DNA of 64,000 bases, taken from assembly GCA_964468205.1 (NCBI GenBank), contig CAYXVG010000003.1, forward strand, positions 124,001-188,000. The letters run 5' to 3'. The number at the start of each line of letters is the position of its first letter. Position 1 is the first letter of the stretch. The stretch comes from CAWELS01 sp964468205. GTDB taxonomy: Bacteria; Acidobacteriota; Terriglobia; Bryobacterales; Bryobacteraceae. Below the pieces are notes generated by a model, which saw only the letters and a list, made by a program, of their open reading frames with translations, made no database searches and was not told the DNA's origin. A program made the translations under genes and the position numbers. This document shows, one piece after another, positions 7,717 through 15,081 of the stretch.

Positions 7717-9435
7717 TCAGAACTCTTGGGGAGGGATCACAACCAGAACCTCGATCCGCACGGGCACTCCATCGCGGGTCGCCGGCCTGAACTTCCACTC
7801 AGCGAAGGTTTCGAGCAATAATTCCCGGATTTCCGGGTCGCGCTCACTCAGAATTCTCATTTCCCGTAGGCGCCCGCCCGCGTCAAGCACACCATGCGCG
7901 GGCACGCTGTGCGCGCTGGGTAACTTCCCAGGTGGGGGAACCACGGTAATCTGAGGGTACGGCGCGACCAGAGGCGCGGGACTCGAGAGCGTAACCACCC
8001 GGGTACCGGCTTCGCCTGCTTCCTCGGCCTCCGCCGGAAGGCAATACTGCATCACCCATTCGATGCCATCCGCCACCGGCAGATAGACAGTAAAGACCGG
8101 GGTGCCTGACAGAACTCCAGATTTGAGCAGAAAAGTATCATCAGTCGAAGCCTGCATCACAACGAAGTCGAAAACCCCATCACTCGCATGGACTGTGCGC
8201 AGGCCTGGCGCGTGGGAGGTATCAGCACCGGTCAAGAGTTGACCACCTGTTGCCGCCGCACCCGCGGCGACCAATTCTTCTCCGTTCGCGGATTCCAGGG
8301 CCGCTGCTTCTCCGCCGGATGACGAGGCTCCGGAAGCATCGGCTACCGCCTCATTCCCCTGGCCGCCAAGCGATCCACTGCCCGGCGCGGCCTCCACTCC
8401 AGCATTCGATTCCCCTGCGCCAGGGGCCGCGCCGCTGGTATCCGTTGAACCGGATGCCGATCCAGCTACGCCACTCTCAGCGGCTGTATCGCCAACCGTT
8501 CCCTTTCCGGCATCCTCAATCAGCTCCGAACTGCCGCCCCCTCCTTCGTCGCTTGCTCCATCCTGGGCATCAAGCCACGCCGAGAGCACCAGCTTCGGCA
8601 CAAGGTTGCCGGCCGGAATGCTGATCTCGTCGGACCAGCGCCCTGGATGCGGCGAGAGGGATGCGATAGTGAGCCCGCTATCGCCTTCCTTGGCGAGAGC
8701 CGCCTGGACGTCCGTCGGTTCCTGGCCTAGGGCCGCAATATCCTGAATCGGTGCGATGTTAGAAAGGGGAACCGGCAATTCGGGTCCGTCAGGTTCCGGT
8801 GCAAAGTCCATTCGTAGGTCCAACAGTGGCAATTCCTCGTTCGGCAGATCCAGACGTGGTGGGCTGGAAAGGATCGGGGTCGGCGAAGCGGGGCGCGCGG
8901 GGGCGGGAGCTACGAACTTCCGCAGTGGCGGCGGGGGCGCTGCCAGGGAAGACCAGAGCAAGAACTCCGGCAGCTTGGGCGGGTTGACTGGTTTCAGATC
9001 TGGCGGGCTGAGCGGCTGAAGCAGCGTTTGTTCAATGTCTTCGCTCCTTGGGATCTCCGGGACACGAAACCGCTGCCGGCGGGGAAGACCGGACGCCGCC
9101 TCTGAGATGCCGCTCTTGTTCTGGTTCTGCCCGGCCGCCGGGGCGGCCGGGGCGGGTTGCGGATCCGGCTGGGTGTAATACAGCCGATCCGGCACCCGCA
9201 GAGTAAGTGTCTCGACGTCCAGTTCGACTGCATGCACGTCACGCGACGACAAGAACCCCGCGGCGATGAAGGGTGGCAGGAAGAGGATCCCCGCGATGTG
9301 CAGGAAGATCGAAGCCAGCAAACCGCTGCCCGCAACGTGCTGGGGCAGCAAGGCTGACGAAAGTATGTCCGTGCCGTCCCGGGGAGCGGCCCCCTGGGGA
9401 CGAGAAAGTCTCACCTTGACAGATAGCTTGATCAC
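7717..9435 (-). CDS. TonB-like protein at the end of the tad minor-pilin operon
   Basis: 572 residues with a GTG start at 9435, 3 bases after the TadG-like gene. The order is a cytoplasmic N-terminus, one membrane helix (about residues 35-60, LLASIFLHIAGILFLPPFIA), a Pro-rich segment (about 75-240), a very low-complexity Gly/Ser/Ala segment (about 290-400), a small folded domain (about 405-465), and a C-terminal TonB-like domain. That domain includes GVLDAGGRLREMRILSERDP and FAEWKFRPATRDGVPVRIEV. The layout suits a periplasm-spanning protein contacting an outer-membrane partner. No ExbB or ExbD gene is nearby. Its position suggests a role with the Tad secretin, which is inference. Confidence 0.72.
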   Translation of the reverse strand: MIKLSVKVRLSRPQGAAPRDGTDILSSALLPQHVAGSGLLASIFLHIAGILFLPPFIAAGFLSSRDVHAVELDVETLTLRVPDRLYYTQPDPQPAPAAPAAGQNQNKSGISEAASGLPRRQRFRVPEIPRSEDIEQTLLQPLSPPDLKPVNPPKLPEFLLWSSLAAPPPPLRKFVAPAPARPASPTPILSSPPRLDLPNEELPLLDLRMDFAPEPDGPELPVPLSNIAPIQDIAALGQEPTDVQAALAKEGDSGLTIASLSPHPGRWSDEISIPAGNLVPKLVLSAWLDAQDGASDEGGGGSSELIEDAGKGTVGDTAAESGVAGSASGSTDTSGAAPGAGESNAGVEAAPGSGSLGGQGNEAVADASGASSSGGEAAALESANGEELVAAGAAATGGQLLTGADTSHAPGLRTVHASDGVFDFVVMQASTDDTFLLKSGVLSGTPVFTVYLPVADGIEWVMQYCLPAEAEEAGEAGTRVVTLSSPAPLVAPYPQITVVPPPGKLPSAHSVPAHGVLDAGGRLREMRILSERDPEIRELLLETFAEWKFRPATRDGVPVRIEVLVVIPPQEF

Positions 9436-9438
9436 GGC

Positions 9439-10914
9439 TCAGAATGCCAGTCTCAGAATCTCCGACGCCACGCGGAGGAAAGCTTCGGTAAGTTGTTCCG
9501 GCCCAGGAGCGAAAATATAGAGGCCGGTTTGCTTGGTGCGGTCGTAGATCGCGCTTTCCGGTGTATTTGCCATGCGGTTCATGAGTTCCGCGTCTGGTGT
9601 CTCGGCCAGGGTACCGGTCGGATCGCCAAGTCCGATGACGTAGATGACCGGCTTCAGAGCCTCGTCCTGGCGAACTCGCAACGCCGCGTTGTCCGTGGCG
9701 TTGTACGCGGCGTTACGAAGCCCGCCCGGCGAGTCCACCCGGATCATGCCGGCATACGGGTGACCGCCGGGAAATCGAGGGACTGTCTTGTAGCTGTCGT
9801 TCGCCGTAATATTCCCAAAAAGATCGGTCTCTGGAATGTGTGAAATATCAAGCCGGACGTACCTTTCCGAAGAGTTGAAATTACATCCAAGCCGGTCGAT
9901 TTGATTGATGAAAACCGGACCTGTCGCATCGGCCAGATGATTATAGAGGCCGACAGTCGGGCCGGCGAAACCTAACGCATTGGCCGCGATGAAACCGATT
10001 TTAGGTTGGGGCCACCACCCGGGGTCGCGGAAATCGTTACCTGCCGCATCCTGGCATGCGCTGGGGTCGAACCAGCGGTTCTGGTAAGGGCTCCACGGCT
10101 CCATACGAGTATCGTAGGCCTGTTTCACGTCCCACAATGCGGTCAACGCGGTTGGGCGCCCGTCGGTGAAGAAAAGGATGACGTTGAGGGCGCCTTGATC
10201 GTCGATCGACACCAACTCCTGATAGCCGTTCCAAAGGGCCTGGGACATGTTGGTCCAGCCCCCGCAGCGGATGCTGTCGACCTCGTCAATCAGGTCCGGC
10301 TTGAAGGTCATGGAGGGAGCCGTGTCCAAGGTTGTTGCCCCGTTGAAGGTCAGCAGACCCAGGCGGTCACGCCCCACCGAGAATTTGTTCGCGAAGCTTC
10401 GCGCCGCGTCGCGCAGATCATCGCACGCTCCGGCCTGGTTGAGCGAGCCCGAGCGGTCCAGCACCATCATGATGTTGACGTCCCGGCGGTGCGCCTCGCC
10501 GCTCACGCCGATCTCCGCGCTGTCATGCCCCAACACCCGCATGAAATAGAGCGGGGCGTCAGCGCTGGCGGTCATGTTCACGCGGCGCAGGCGGCTTGTT
10601 TCCTCGAAGATTTGAGCGTCGCGCTGAACGTTAAAGGTCCCCCAGAATCCCGTACTGGGAAAGTTTGCGTCGAAGAAGCGTTCGGCGATTGCTTTGGCAT
10701 TCGCCGCTTGCGCCTCAATGCTCTCGCCGCGGCTCAATGAGCGCGCGCCGGCCAGCACCCCCGCGTCGACGGCCTGCGACATCCGCAGCTTCAAGTAATA
10801 CATGATCGCCCCGTCGATTGCGAGGCCGACCATCGGTATGAATACCAGCAGCGTGAGCGTCGTCAGAATGATGGCCACCCCGCTGCGCTGCCGGTATTTT
10901 CTGAATGGCCGCAT
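9439..10914 (-). CDS. TadG-like pilus protein with von Willebrand factor A domain
   Basis: 491 residues. The N-terminal membrane anchor (about residues 12-40, GVAIILTTLTLLVFIPMVGL) is followed by an alpha-helical YYLKLRMSQAVDAGVLAGAR segment typical of TadG. A von Willebrand factor A domain starts near residue 150 with the metal-site motif DRSGS and has the later FFTDG motif. The start at 10914 follows a strong GGAGGAGG. TadG is normally an envelope-anchored minor component of the Tad machinery, and its vWA domain is proposed to mediate adhesion or assembly. It is fourth in the leftward operon that starts at 12746. Confidence 0.85.
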   Translation of the reverse strand: MRPFRKYRQRSGVAIILTTLTLLVFIPMVGLAIDGAIMYYLKLRMSQAVDAGVLAGARSLSRGESIEAQAANAKAIAERFFDANFPSTGFWGTFNVQRDAQIFEETSRLRRVNMTASADAPLYFMRVLGHDSAEIGVSGEAHRRDVNIMMVLDRSGSLNQAGACDDLRDAARSFANKFSVGRDRLGLLTFNGATTLDTAPSMTFKPDLIDEVDSIRCGGWTNMSQALWNGYQELVSIDDQGALNVILFFTDGRPTALTALWDVKQAYDTRMEPWSPYQNRWFDPSACQDAAGNDFRDPGWWPQPKIGFIAANALGFAGPTVGLYNHLADATGPVFINQIDRLGCNFNSSERYVRLDISHIPETDLFGNITANDSYKTVPRFPGGHPYAGMIRVDSPGGLRNAAYNATDNAALRVRQDEALKPVIYVIGLGDPTGTLAETPDAELMNRMANTPESAIYDRTKQTGLYIFAPGPEQLTEAFLRVASEILRLAF

Positions 10915-10932
10915 ACCTAATTCCTCCTCCCG

Positions 10933-11505
10933 CTAGAAGACCGCATGTGCGGTTACGCCGGTCCCTTCCCAGACTCCGGGAATGTCGAAATCCGGCGAGT
11001 TGAAATACGCCTCCGCGACGTAAGCGGTGTCTCCGCCCTCGAGCGCAAGGACCGCACCGAACCCGCTGGCCCTCGCGCTCGGGTCCGTCAAGTAATCCGG
11101 AACCACTCCCTGGGAGCCGACTGCAGGCGTCCCGTACCGGCTGGTGTGGATACCTGCGTTGCCGATGATCAGCCGCCTGGTGAAGACGTCGTGTCCGAGG
11201 TTCGCGCACCCGCTGGGACACTCATCCTCTCCCACGTGCAAAATGGTCGACAGGATAATGACTCCCTCGCCGCCGTCGGACGTGATGTCCAATCCCTGGG
11301 CCAGGTGCAGCAACATCGCCCGGTTCCCCGCCGCCGAGAAGTCGATGCCACGGGCGTGCATGTGCCCGGCGTCGCGATTCACCTGCGCCACCTGGATGGC
11401 CCGGATCAAGTTCAGGCCAATCGCGGCGGTGCCCAGCAGAAGCGGGACGAAGATGAGCGACGTCGTCAAGACAAACTCGACAATAGTGCTTCCACGTCTG
11501 CGCAT
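10933..11505 (-). CDS. TadE-like pseudopilin (second)
   Basis: 190 residues when started at ATG 11505, which has a strong GGAGG; the longer open frame to 11880 overlaps the upstream TadE gene and is rejected. The N-terminus RRRGSTIVEFVLTTSLIF is a pseudopilin signal: basic residues, Gly at the processing site, Glu at +5, then a hydrophobic helix. Prepilin peptidase (gene at 21664-22218) is expected to cleave after the Gly. The rest is a soluble domain with several cysteines (DECPSGCAN). It probably forms a minor pilus or assembly component with its neighbour. Confidence 0.8.
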   Translation of the reverse strand: MRRRGSTIVEFVLTTSLIFVPLLLGTAAIGLNLIRAIQVAQVNRDAGHMHARGIDFSAAGNRAMLLHLAQGLDITSDGGEGVIILSTILHVGEDECPSGCANLGHDVFTRRLIIGNAGIHTSRYGTPAVGSQGVVPDYLTDPSARASGFGAVLALEGGDTAYVAEAYFNSPDFDIPGVWEGTGVTAHAVF

Positions 11506-11513
11506 TTTTCCTC

Positions 11514-11999
11514 CTACATAGGCGGTGGGATCCCGGATGGAGACGCCTCCATCCGGTCTCCCGCCCGGACACTCAACAAGATGGGATCTCCGCTCTTCAA
11601 AACGGCCACCATTGGGTTGATGGCGAATTCTTCCACCGAGACCACCACCAGAAGCCCGCCCATATTGCTCTGCACCTGTTCGAGGCTGTCGGCCTGAAAG
11701 AAGCGGACGTGGATTTTCTCCTGCTGTCCGGCGAGAAGATTCAGAGAGTGGTCCAGGACGACAGATTTGATCGAATCCACGTGCCCAAGACCCTGCGCGA
11801 CGTCGGTTTGGCTCGTGATCGCATAGCGGCAGCCTTCGCGCACGGCATGCTGCAGCGTCGCCTTCACGAAGACCGCCCATGCCGTGTCAAAGAGCAGCCA
11901 GAAAATGCCGAGAAACAACAGAAAAATGAACGAAGCTTCGACAATTTGCGAGCCCCGCCGCCCGTCACCCGCCCGCCATCGCTGCAATCCTTGAGTCAT
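11514..11999 (-). CDS. TadE-like pseudopilin (first)
   Basis: 161 residues. DGRRGSQIVEASFIFLLFLG is a class IV-b prepilin-like leader with Gly before the cleavage site and Glu at +5, followed by a long hydrophobic helix. VKATLQHAVREGCRYAIT after the helix is a common TadE feature. The start at 11999 lies 6 bases beyond the regulator stop and has only a weak ribosome-binding site, so translational coupling is likely. The product is a minor pseudopilin of the Tad system. Confidence 0.82.
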   Translation of the reverse strand: MTQGLQRWRAGDGRRGSQIVEASFIFLLFLGIFWLLFDTAWAVFVKATLQHAVREGCRYAITSQTDVAQGLGHVDSIKSVVLDHSLNLLAGQQEKIHVRFFQADSLEQVQSNMGGLLVVVSVEEFAINPMVAVLKSGDPILLSVRAGDRMEASPSGIPPPM

Positions 12000-12005
12000 C
12001 GCGAA

Positions 12006-12746
12006 TTAGATGGCCTTCCTCCACCGCAGAGCTTCCCCATCCTCCGCCTCCCGCGCTGGAATTCGCGGTAGTACCAAGCTCCGCATCGGGCATACCGTCC
12101 CGCCCGCGGAACTCGAGCGGAGAGCCTCACGATCATGTTCCGCATGCGACGATTTCTCGTTGCGCAGCCCGAAGAGCGCCAACTCGAGGCGGTCCTTCGC
12201 CCCCACCTTCTGGTAGAGCTTGGAGAGGTAGACTTTGACCGTCCCCTCGGCGATGCCCAGACATTCGGCGATTTCCTTGTTCTTCAATCCCTGCGCCAGC
12301 AGTGTGACGAGTTGACCCTCCCGATTGCTCAGCGAGATTCTCATGGTCCGGTCCGAGACATGCCGCAGCGCTTCGTTTGGCGGCGACTTACCCTCGGCAA
12401 CCATCTCCAATGAAAGTAGGAGTTCCTCGGGATCAACCGTGGTGGCGACAAATGCGGCGACCCGGATCTCCTGCGCGTAGTAAGCGAGCTCCGGTGACAG
12501 GCTCCGGCCCATCAAAACGATTCTTGCCTCGCCGCAGGTCTCACGGAGATCGGACAGGCGCTCGGCGGATACATCTTCGGACATGTCGATGAGAACGATA
12601 TCCGCCGGGCGAAAGTGAAGCAACGCCGCGAGTTGGTCAATGCGGCGCACAATGCCGATCAATTGCCAATCGCTACCTTTTTCCAGAATTTTGCGGAGCC
12701 CAACAGCCAAAACCGGCTGATCCGAGCACAACAACAACCTTTTCAT
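12006..12746 (-). CDS. LuxR/NarL-type response regulator heading the tad minor-pilin operon
   Basis: 246 residues from ATG 12746, which follows GGAGGAG; the longer frame to 12860 is rejected. The N-terminal receiver-like domain (about 1-120) keeps the acidic residue near position 9 and the phosphoacceptor-like Asp in ADIVLIDMS. The conserved beta-5 lysine appears missing (AFVATTVDP), so phosphorylation-dependent control is uncertain. A LuxR helix-turn-helix follows (about 140-200), with LSNREGQLVTLLAQGLKNKE and GTVKVYLSKLYQKVGA. An unusual tail of about 45 residues trails it. No histidine kinase is nearby. As first gene of the leftward operon it probably regulates the pilus genes. Confidence 0.82.
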   Translation of the reverse strand: MKRLLLCSDQPVLAVGLRKILEKGSDWQLIGIVRRIDQLAALLHFRPADIVLIDMSEDVSAERLSDLRETCGEARIVLMGRSLSPELAYYAQEIRVAAFVATTVDPEELLLSLEMVAEGKSPPNEALRHVSDRTMRISLSNREGQLVTLLAQGLKNKEIAECLGIAEGTVKVYLSKLYQKVGAKDRLELALFGLRNEKSSHAEHDREALRSSSAGGTVCPMRSLVLPRIPAREAEDGEALRWRKAI

Positions 12747-13139
12747 CTCTCCTCCGTAACCCGGCCCTAACGCTTCGGTCCGCGTTGTTCTCCTCGGCCG
12801 GCCGGCATAACCCGCGCTATTGCAACAGATATGCCGGTATCTGAAGAACAAAACTAACATCCGGCGGCAGATATGTCAATACAATTTCTAGGGGATTGGA
12901 CCTATGTTTCCTTGCCTAAACGGACTAGTACTAATAGTCCCCAAGATGCTTACGTAGTTCTTACGGCGATATTACCGGTCCAGGTGATTATCCAGATATC
13001 CATATCGGAAATCAAAGCTAACCCTTTGTAGAAAGAGGTTTTGACTCAAGTTTCACCCACCGGGTTCCGGCGCCGATCCAACCGCCCGAAACGAGACTAA
13101 CCAAAGTTGTATCAACCAAAAGCAGTATTGAGTGTTTAA
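12747..13139. promoter_or_regulatory. Divergent intergenic region of the tad locus
   Basis: 393 bases separate the two halves of the pilus locus and must hold promoters for both. The right part is AT-richer than its surroundings. Two palindromic elements stand out: TTGGACCTA at 12896-12904, identical to 9 bases of the candidate operator at 1649-1657, and the inverted repeat GGACTA (12922-12927) with TAGTCC (12935-12940) around a 7-base spacer. No convincing sigma-70 or sigma-54 promoter pair and no coding frame were recognised. Confidence 0.5.
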
Positions 13140-13559
13140 GTGAATCCCCCTATACTCGCCTCTGTCACGACTGAGATCACGAGAACGCTGATGATTGCCC
13201 CGGTTAGCCTTCGTTGTTACATAACACTGCCCCTTGTGGGCGGGAAGCTGCTGACCGGGCTCACCTCCCTGATCGGGAGACAGAAGGTGGAGTTCCTATT
13301 GGAAAGCGGGCCGGAAGTGAACGGATCGATCCACGCCGGCGACCCTCTCTACGTCGATGTAGACCTCCCGAACACCCATCAGTTCGCACCGCGCTGTATT
13401 CATTGCCGCGGCCACGTGATCAGGATTGCGCCGGTCAACGAAACCTCGACGAAGGTTACGTTGCGCGCTGAGTCGATCGGATTTCAGGAACAGAGCCCCG
13501 CCGTGCGGCGGGCGAAGCGCTCCAGCGGCTTGCCGGAGCGGGGAGGACTGGAGGCATGA
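13140..13559 (+). CDS. PilZ-like protein upstream of the pilin genes
   Basis: 139 residues from GTG 13140; ATG 13191 (MIAPVSLRCY) is an equally plausible start, since neither has a strong ribosome-binding site. Residues about 50-115 (VEFLLESGPEVNGSIHAGDP, LYVDVDLPN, CIHCRGHVIRI) have the beta-strand pattern of PilZ proteins, with the short strand-turn LYVDVDLP and the CxGxVxRI strand. The canonical RxxxR and DxSxxG cyclic-di-GMP residues are not obvious, so nucleotide binding is doubtful. Placed 172 bases upstream of flp, it may control pilus production. Family assignment is moderate. Confidence 0.55.
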   Translation: MNPPILASVTTEITRTLMIAPVSLRCYITLPLVGGKLLTGLTSLIGRQKVEFLLESGPEVNGSIHAGDPLYVDVDLPNTHQFAPRCIHCRGHVIRIAPVNETSTKVTLRAESIGFQEQSPAVRRAKRSSGLPERGGLEA

Positions 13560-13629
13560 GGAGCGCCGCCGTCCATCAGGGTTCCGTTAAGTTCTGCCGG
13601 GGGCACGGCCAAGTAGGCCGCCGGCGCAC

Positions 13630-13693
13630 GAGTTTCCCCGAAAACTCTCTGCAACTCGGGGGAAGCGGCGGCTTGGGCATGGCGTACGCCATG
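13630..13693 (+). promoter_or_regulatory. Structured leader upstream of flp: alternative hairpins and a 16-base palindrome
   Basis: GAGTTT (13630-13635) can pair with AAACTC (13642-13647). The overlapping TTCCCCGA (13634-13641) can instead pair with TCGGGGGAA (13656-13664) with one bulged base, so the two hairpins exclude each other. Downstream, CATGGCGTACGCCATG (13678-13693) is a perfect palindrome ending 38 bases before the pilin start codon. This could be an attenuator, a stability element or a protein operator. Confidence 0.4.
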
Positions 13694-13731
13694 GCCCCAG
13701 GTCGCCATCATTTTCGAAAGGAGTAAGAAAC

Positions 13732-13905
13732 ATGACGTTCATTAAGAACTTTCTCAAGGACGAGCAAGGCCAGGACATGGTGGAGTACGCTCTGCTGCTC
13801 GGCTTCGTCGCTCTGGCCAGCGCGGCGATCCTTCCCCAAGTTGCCACTGCGATTGGGGCGATCTGGGAGCAGACCGAGACCGACCTCGGAGACGCACTGC
13901 CTTAA
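13732..13905 (+). CDS. flp: Flp-type major pilin
   Basis: 57 residues, too short for most gene finders. The start ATG 13732 follows AAAGGAG at 13717-13723. The sequence MTFIKNFLKDEQG is a leader, and the mature part begins QDMVEYALLLGFVALASAAI: the Flp signature with Gly before the cut, Glu at +5 and Tyr at +6, then a hydrophobic stretch. The short acidic tail ends DLGDALP. It is expected to be processed by the prepilin peptidase at 21664-22218, secreted through CpaC and polymerised into the thin Tad adhesive pilus. Confidence 0.93.
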   Translation: MTFIKNFLKDEQGQDMVEYALLLGFVALASAAILPQVATAIGAIWEQTETDLGDALP

Positions 13906-14006
13906 CGTTAATCCGGCCAAGTGTGCGGACCGGGAGGCACGATGCTGACTAGTTTCGGCAGCGTGCTTCCCGGAGGCCGACAGGGATAGATGAGACGAGA
14001 CGCGAG

Positions 14007-14186
14007 ATGACACTTCCGAAACTGACCACTCGGCAAGCAGCAGACACGGAGGGCCAGGACATCGTGGAATATGCTCTGTTGTTGGGTTTTCTCGTGCTCA
14101 CCAGTGCAGCCCTCTACATCGAAACGAGTAACGTCATCGACCAGATCTGGCAAACGATAGCCACGAGGCTGGCCGACGGCGCATAG
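14007..14186 (+). CDS. Second Flp-like pilin
   Basis: 59 residues from ATG 14007, just 101 bases after the first pilin. ADTEGQDIVEYALLLGFLVL keeps the Flp processing site (Gly, then Glu at +5 and Tyr at +6) and the hydrophobic core. The leader is longer (16 residues), and the tail (NVIDQIWQTIATRLADGA) differs from the first copy while keeping an IWxT element. The ribosome-binding site is weak, suggesting lower expression than flp. It may be a minor pilin or a diverged duplicate. Confidence 0.9.
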   Translation: MTLPKLTTRQAADTEGQDIVEYALLLGFLVLTSAALYIETSNVIDQIWQTIATRLADGA

Positions 14187-14196
14187 GAGGACGGAG

Positions 14197-15081
14197 ATGA
14201 ACAAACGGTTTCTGGCAGTGGTTGCGTTTGCTTTCGTCGTCGCATTTGCCGCGAGCTATCTGGTTTACCAACTGATCGTCGGCCGGATGACTTCGCTCGC
14301 GAGCACGAAGACGAATACGATTTTGGTCGCTTCCCGGGACCTTCCGCTCGGAACGTTGATCAAGGAAGATGACATCAAAGAGGCCGCGTGGTCCGGCGAG
14401 ATTTCCGAGAAGTGGATTGCCGAGCGGAGTGAACTCGTCGGCCGGGGAGTGCTCGCCGATATCATGCAAGGGGAGCCGATATTCGAATCCCGGCTGGCGC
14501 CGCGAGGAGCGGGAGCCGGGCTTGCAGCCACCATTCCCAAGGGCAAGCGGGCCGTTGCCGTCCGCGTGAACGATGTTGTGGGCGTCGGCGGCTTCGCCGT
14601 GCCGGGAATGCGCGTCGATGTCCTGGCATCCGGCAAGTCGCCCAATCCAAGGGTTAAACAGGAAGGCACGCAGACCCGGACGATCCTCCAGAACATCGAG
14701 GTCCTTTCCGCCGGGCACAACATCGAGAAAGATCCAGAGGGCAACCCGGTAACGGTGCCAGTGGTGAATCTCCTGGTTGACCCGAAGGAGGCTGAAGTGC
14801 TCAGCCTGGCCGGAACCGAAACCAAGATCCAACTGGTTCTGCGGAATCCCCTGGACACTGACAAGGAAGAGCCGCCGGGAACGGCCGTGGCCTACCTGTT
14901 CACCGAGAAGCCCAAGCCGAAGAACACCACCTATTCACGGCCGATTCGAAGGGATCCGCCGAAACCGGTGATGGAAGAGGTGAGCATCCCGATTCAAATG
15001 CAGGTAATCCACGGCGCGAAGAAAGAGGATGTGACGGTGGGAGAGAAGAAAGAATTGCGGCCCAAGGAGACCAAGAAATGA
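14197..15081 (+). CDS. cpaB: Flp pilus assembly protein CpaB/RcpC
   Basis: 294 residues, with a strong GGAGG before ATG 14197. An N-terminal membrane helix (about residues 6-28) is followed by a SAF domain starting TILVASRDLPLGTLIKEDDI. A RcpC-like domain follows, with KRAVAVRVNDVVGVGGFAVP, GMRVDVLAS and TVPVVNLLVDPKEAEVLSLA. CpaB acts in the periplasm and is thought to contact or modulate the secretin. The Lys/Pro-rich C-terminus is a variable extension. The stop overlaps the secretin start (ATGA at 15078-15081), so the two are translationally coupled. Confidence 0.92.
   Translation: MNKRFLAVVAFAFVVAFAASYLVYQLIVGRMTSLASTKTNTILVASRDLPLGTLIKEDDIKEAAWSGEISEKWIAERSELVGRGVLADIMQGEPIFESRLAPRGAGAGLAATIPKGKRAVAVRVNDVVGVGGFAVPGMRVDVLASGKSPNPRVKQEGTQTRTILQNIEVLSAGHNIEKDPEGNPVTVPVVNLLVDPKEAEVLSLAGTETKIQLVLRNPLDTDKEEPPGTAVAYLFTEKPKPKNTTYSRPIRRDPPKPVMEEVSIPIQMQVIHGAKKEDVTVGEKKELRPKETKK

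Noticed and set aside
13941..13988. A 15-codon frame between the two Flp pilin genes
   Set aside because: No hydrophobic or pilin motif; too short without other support.
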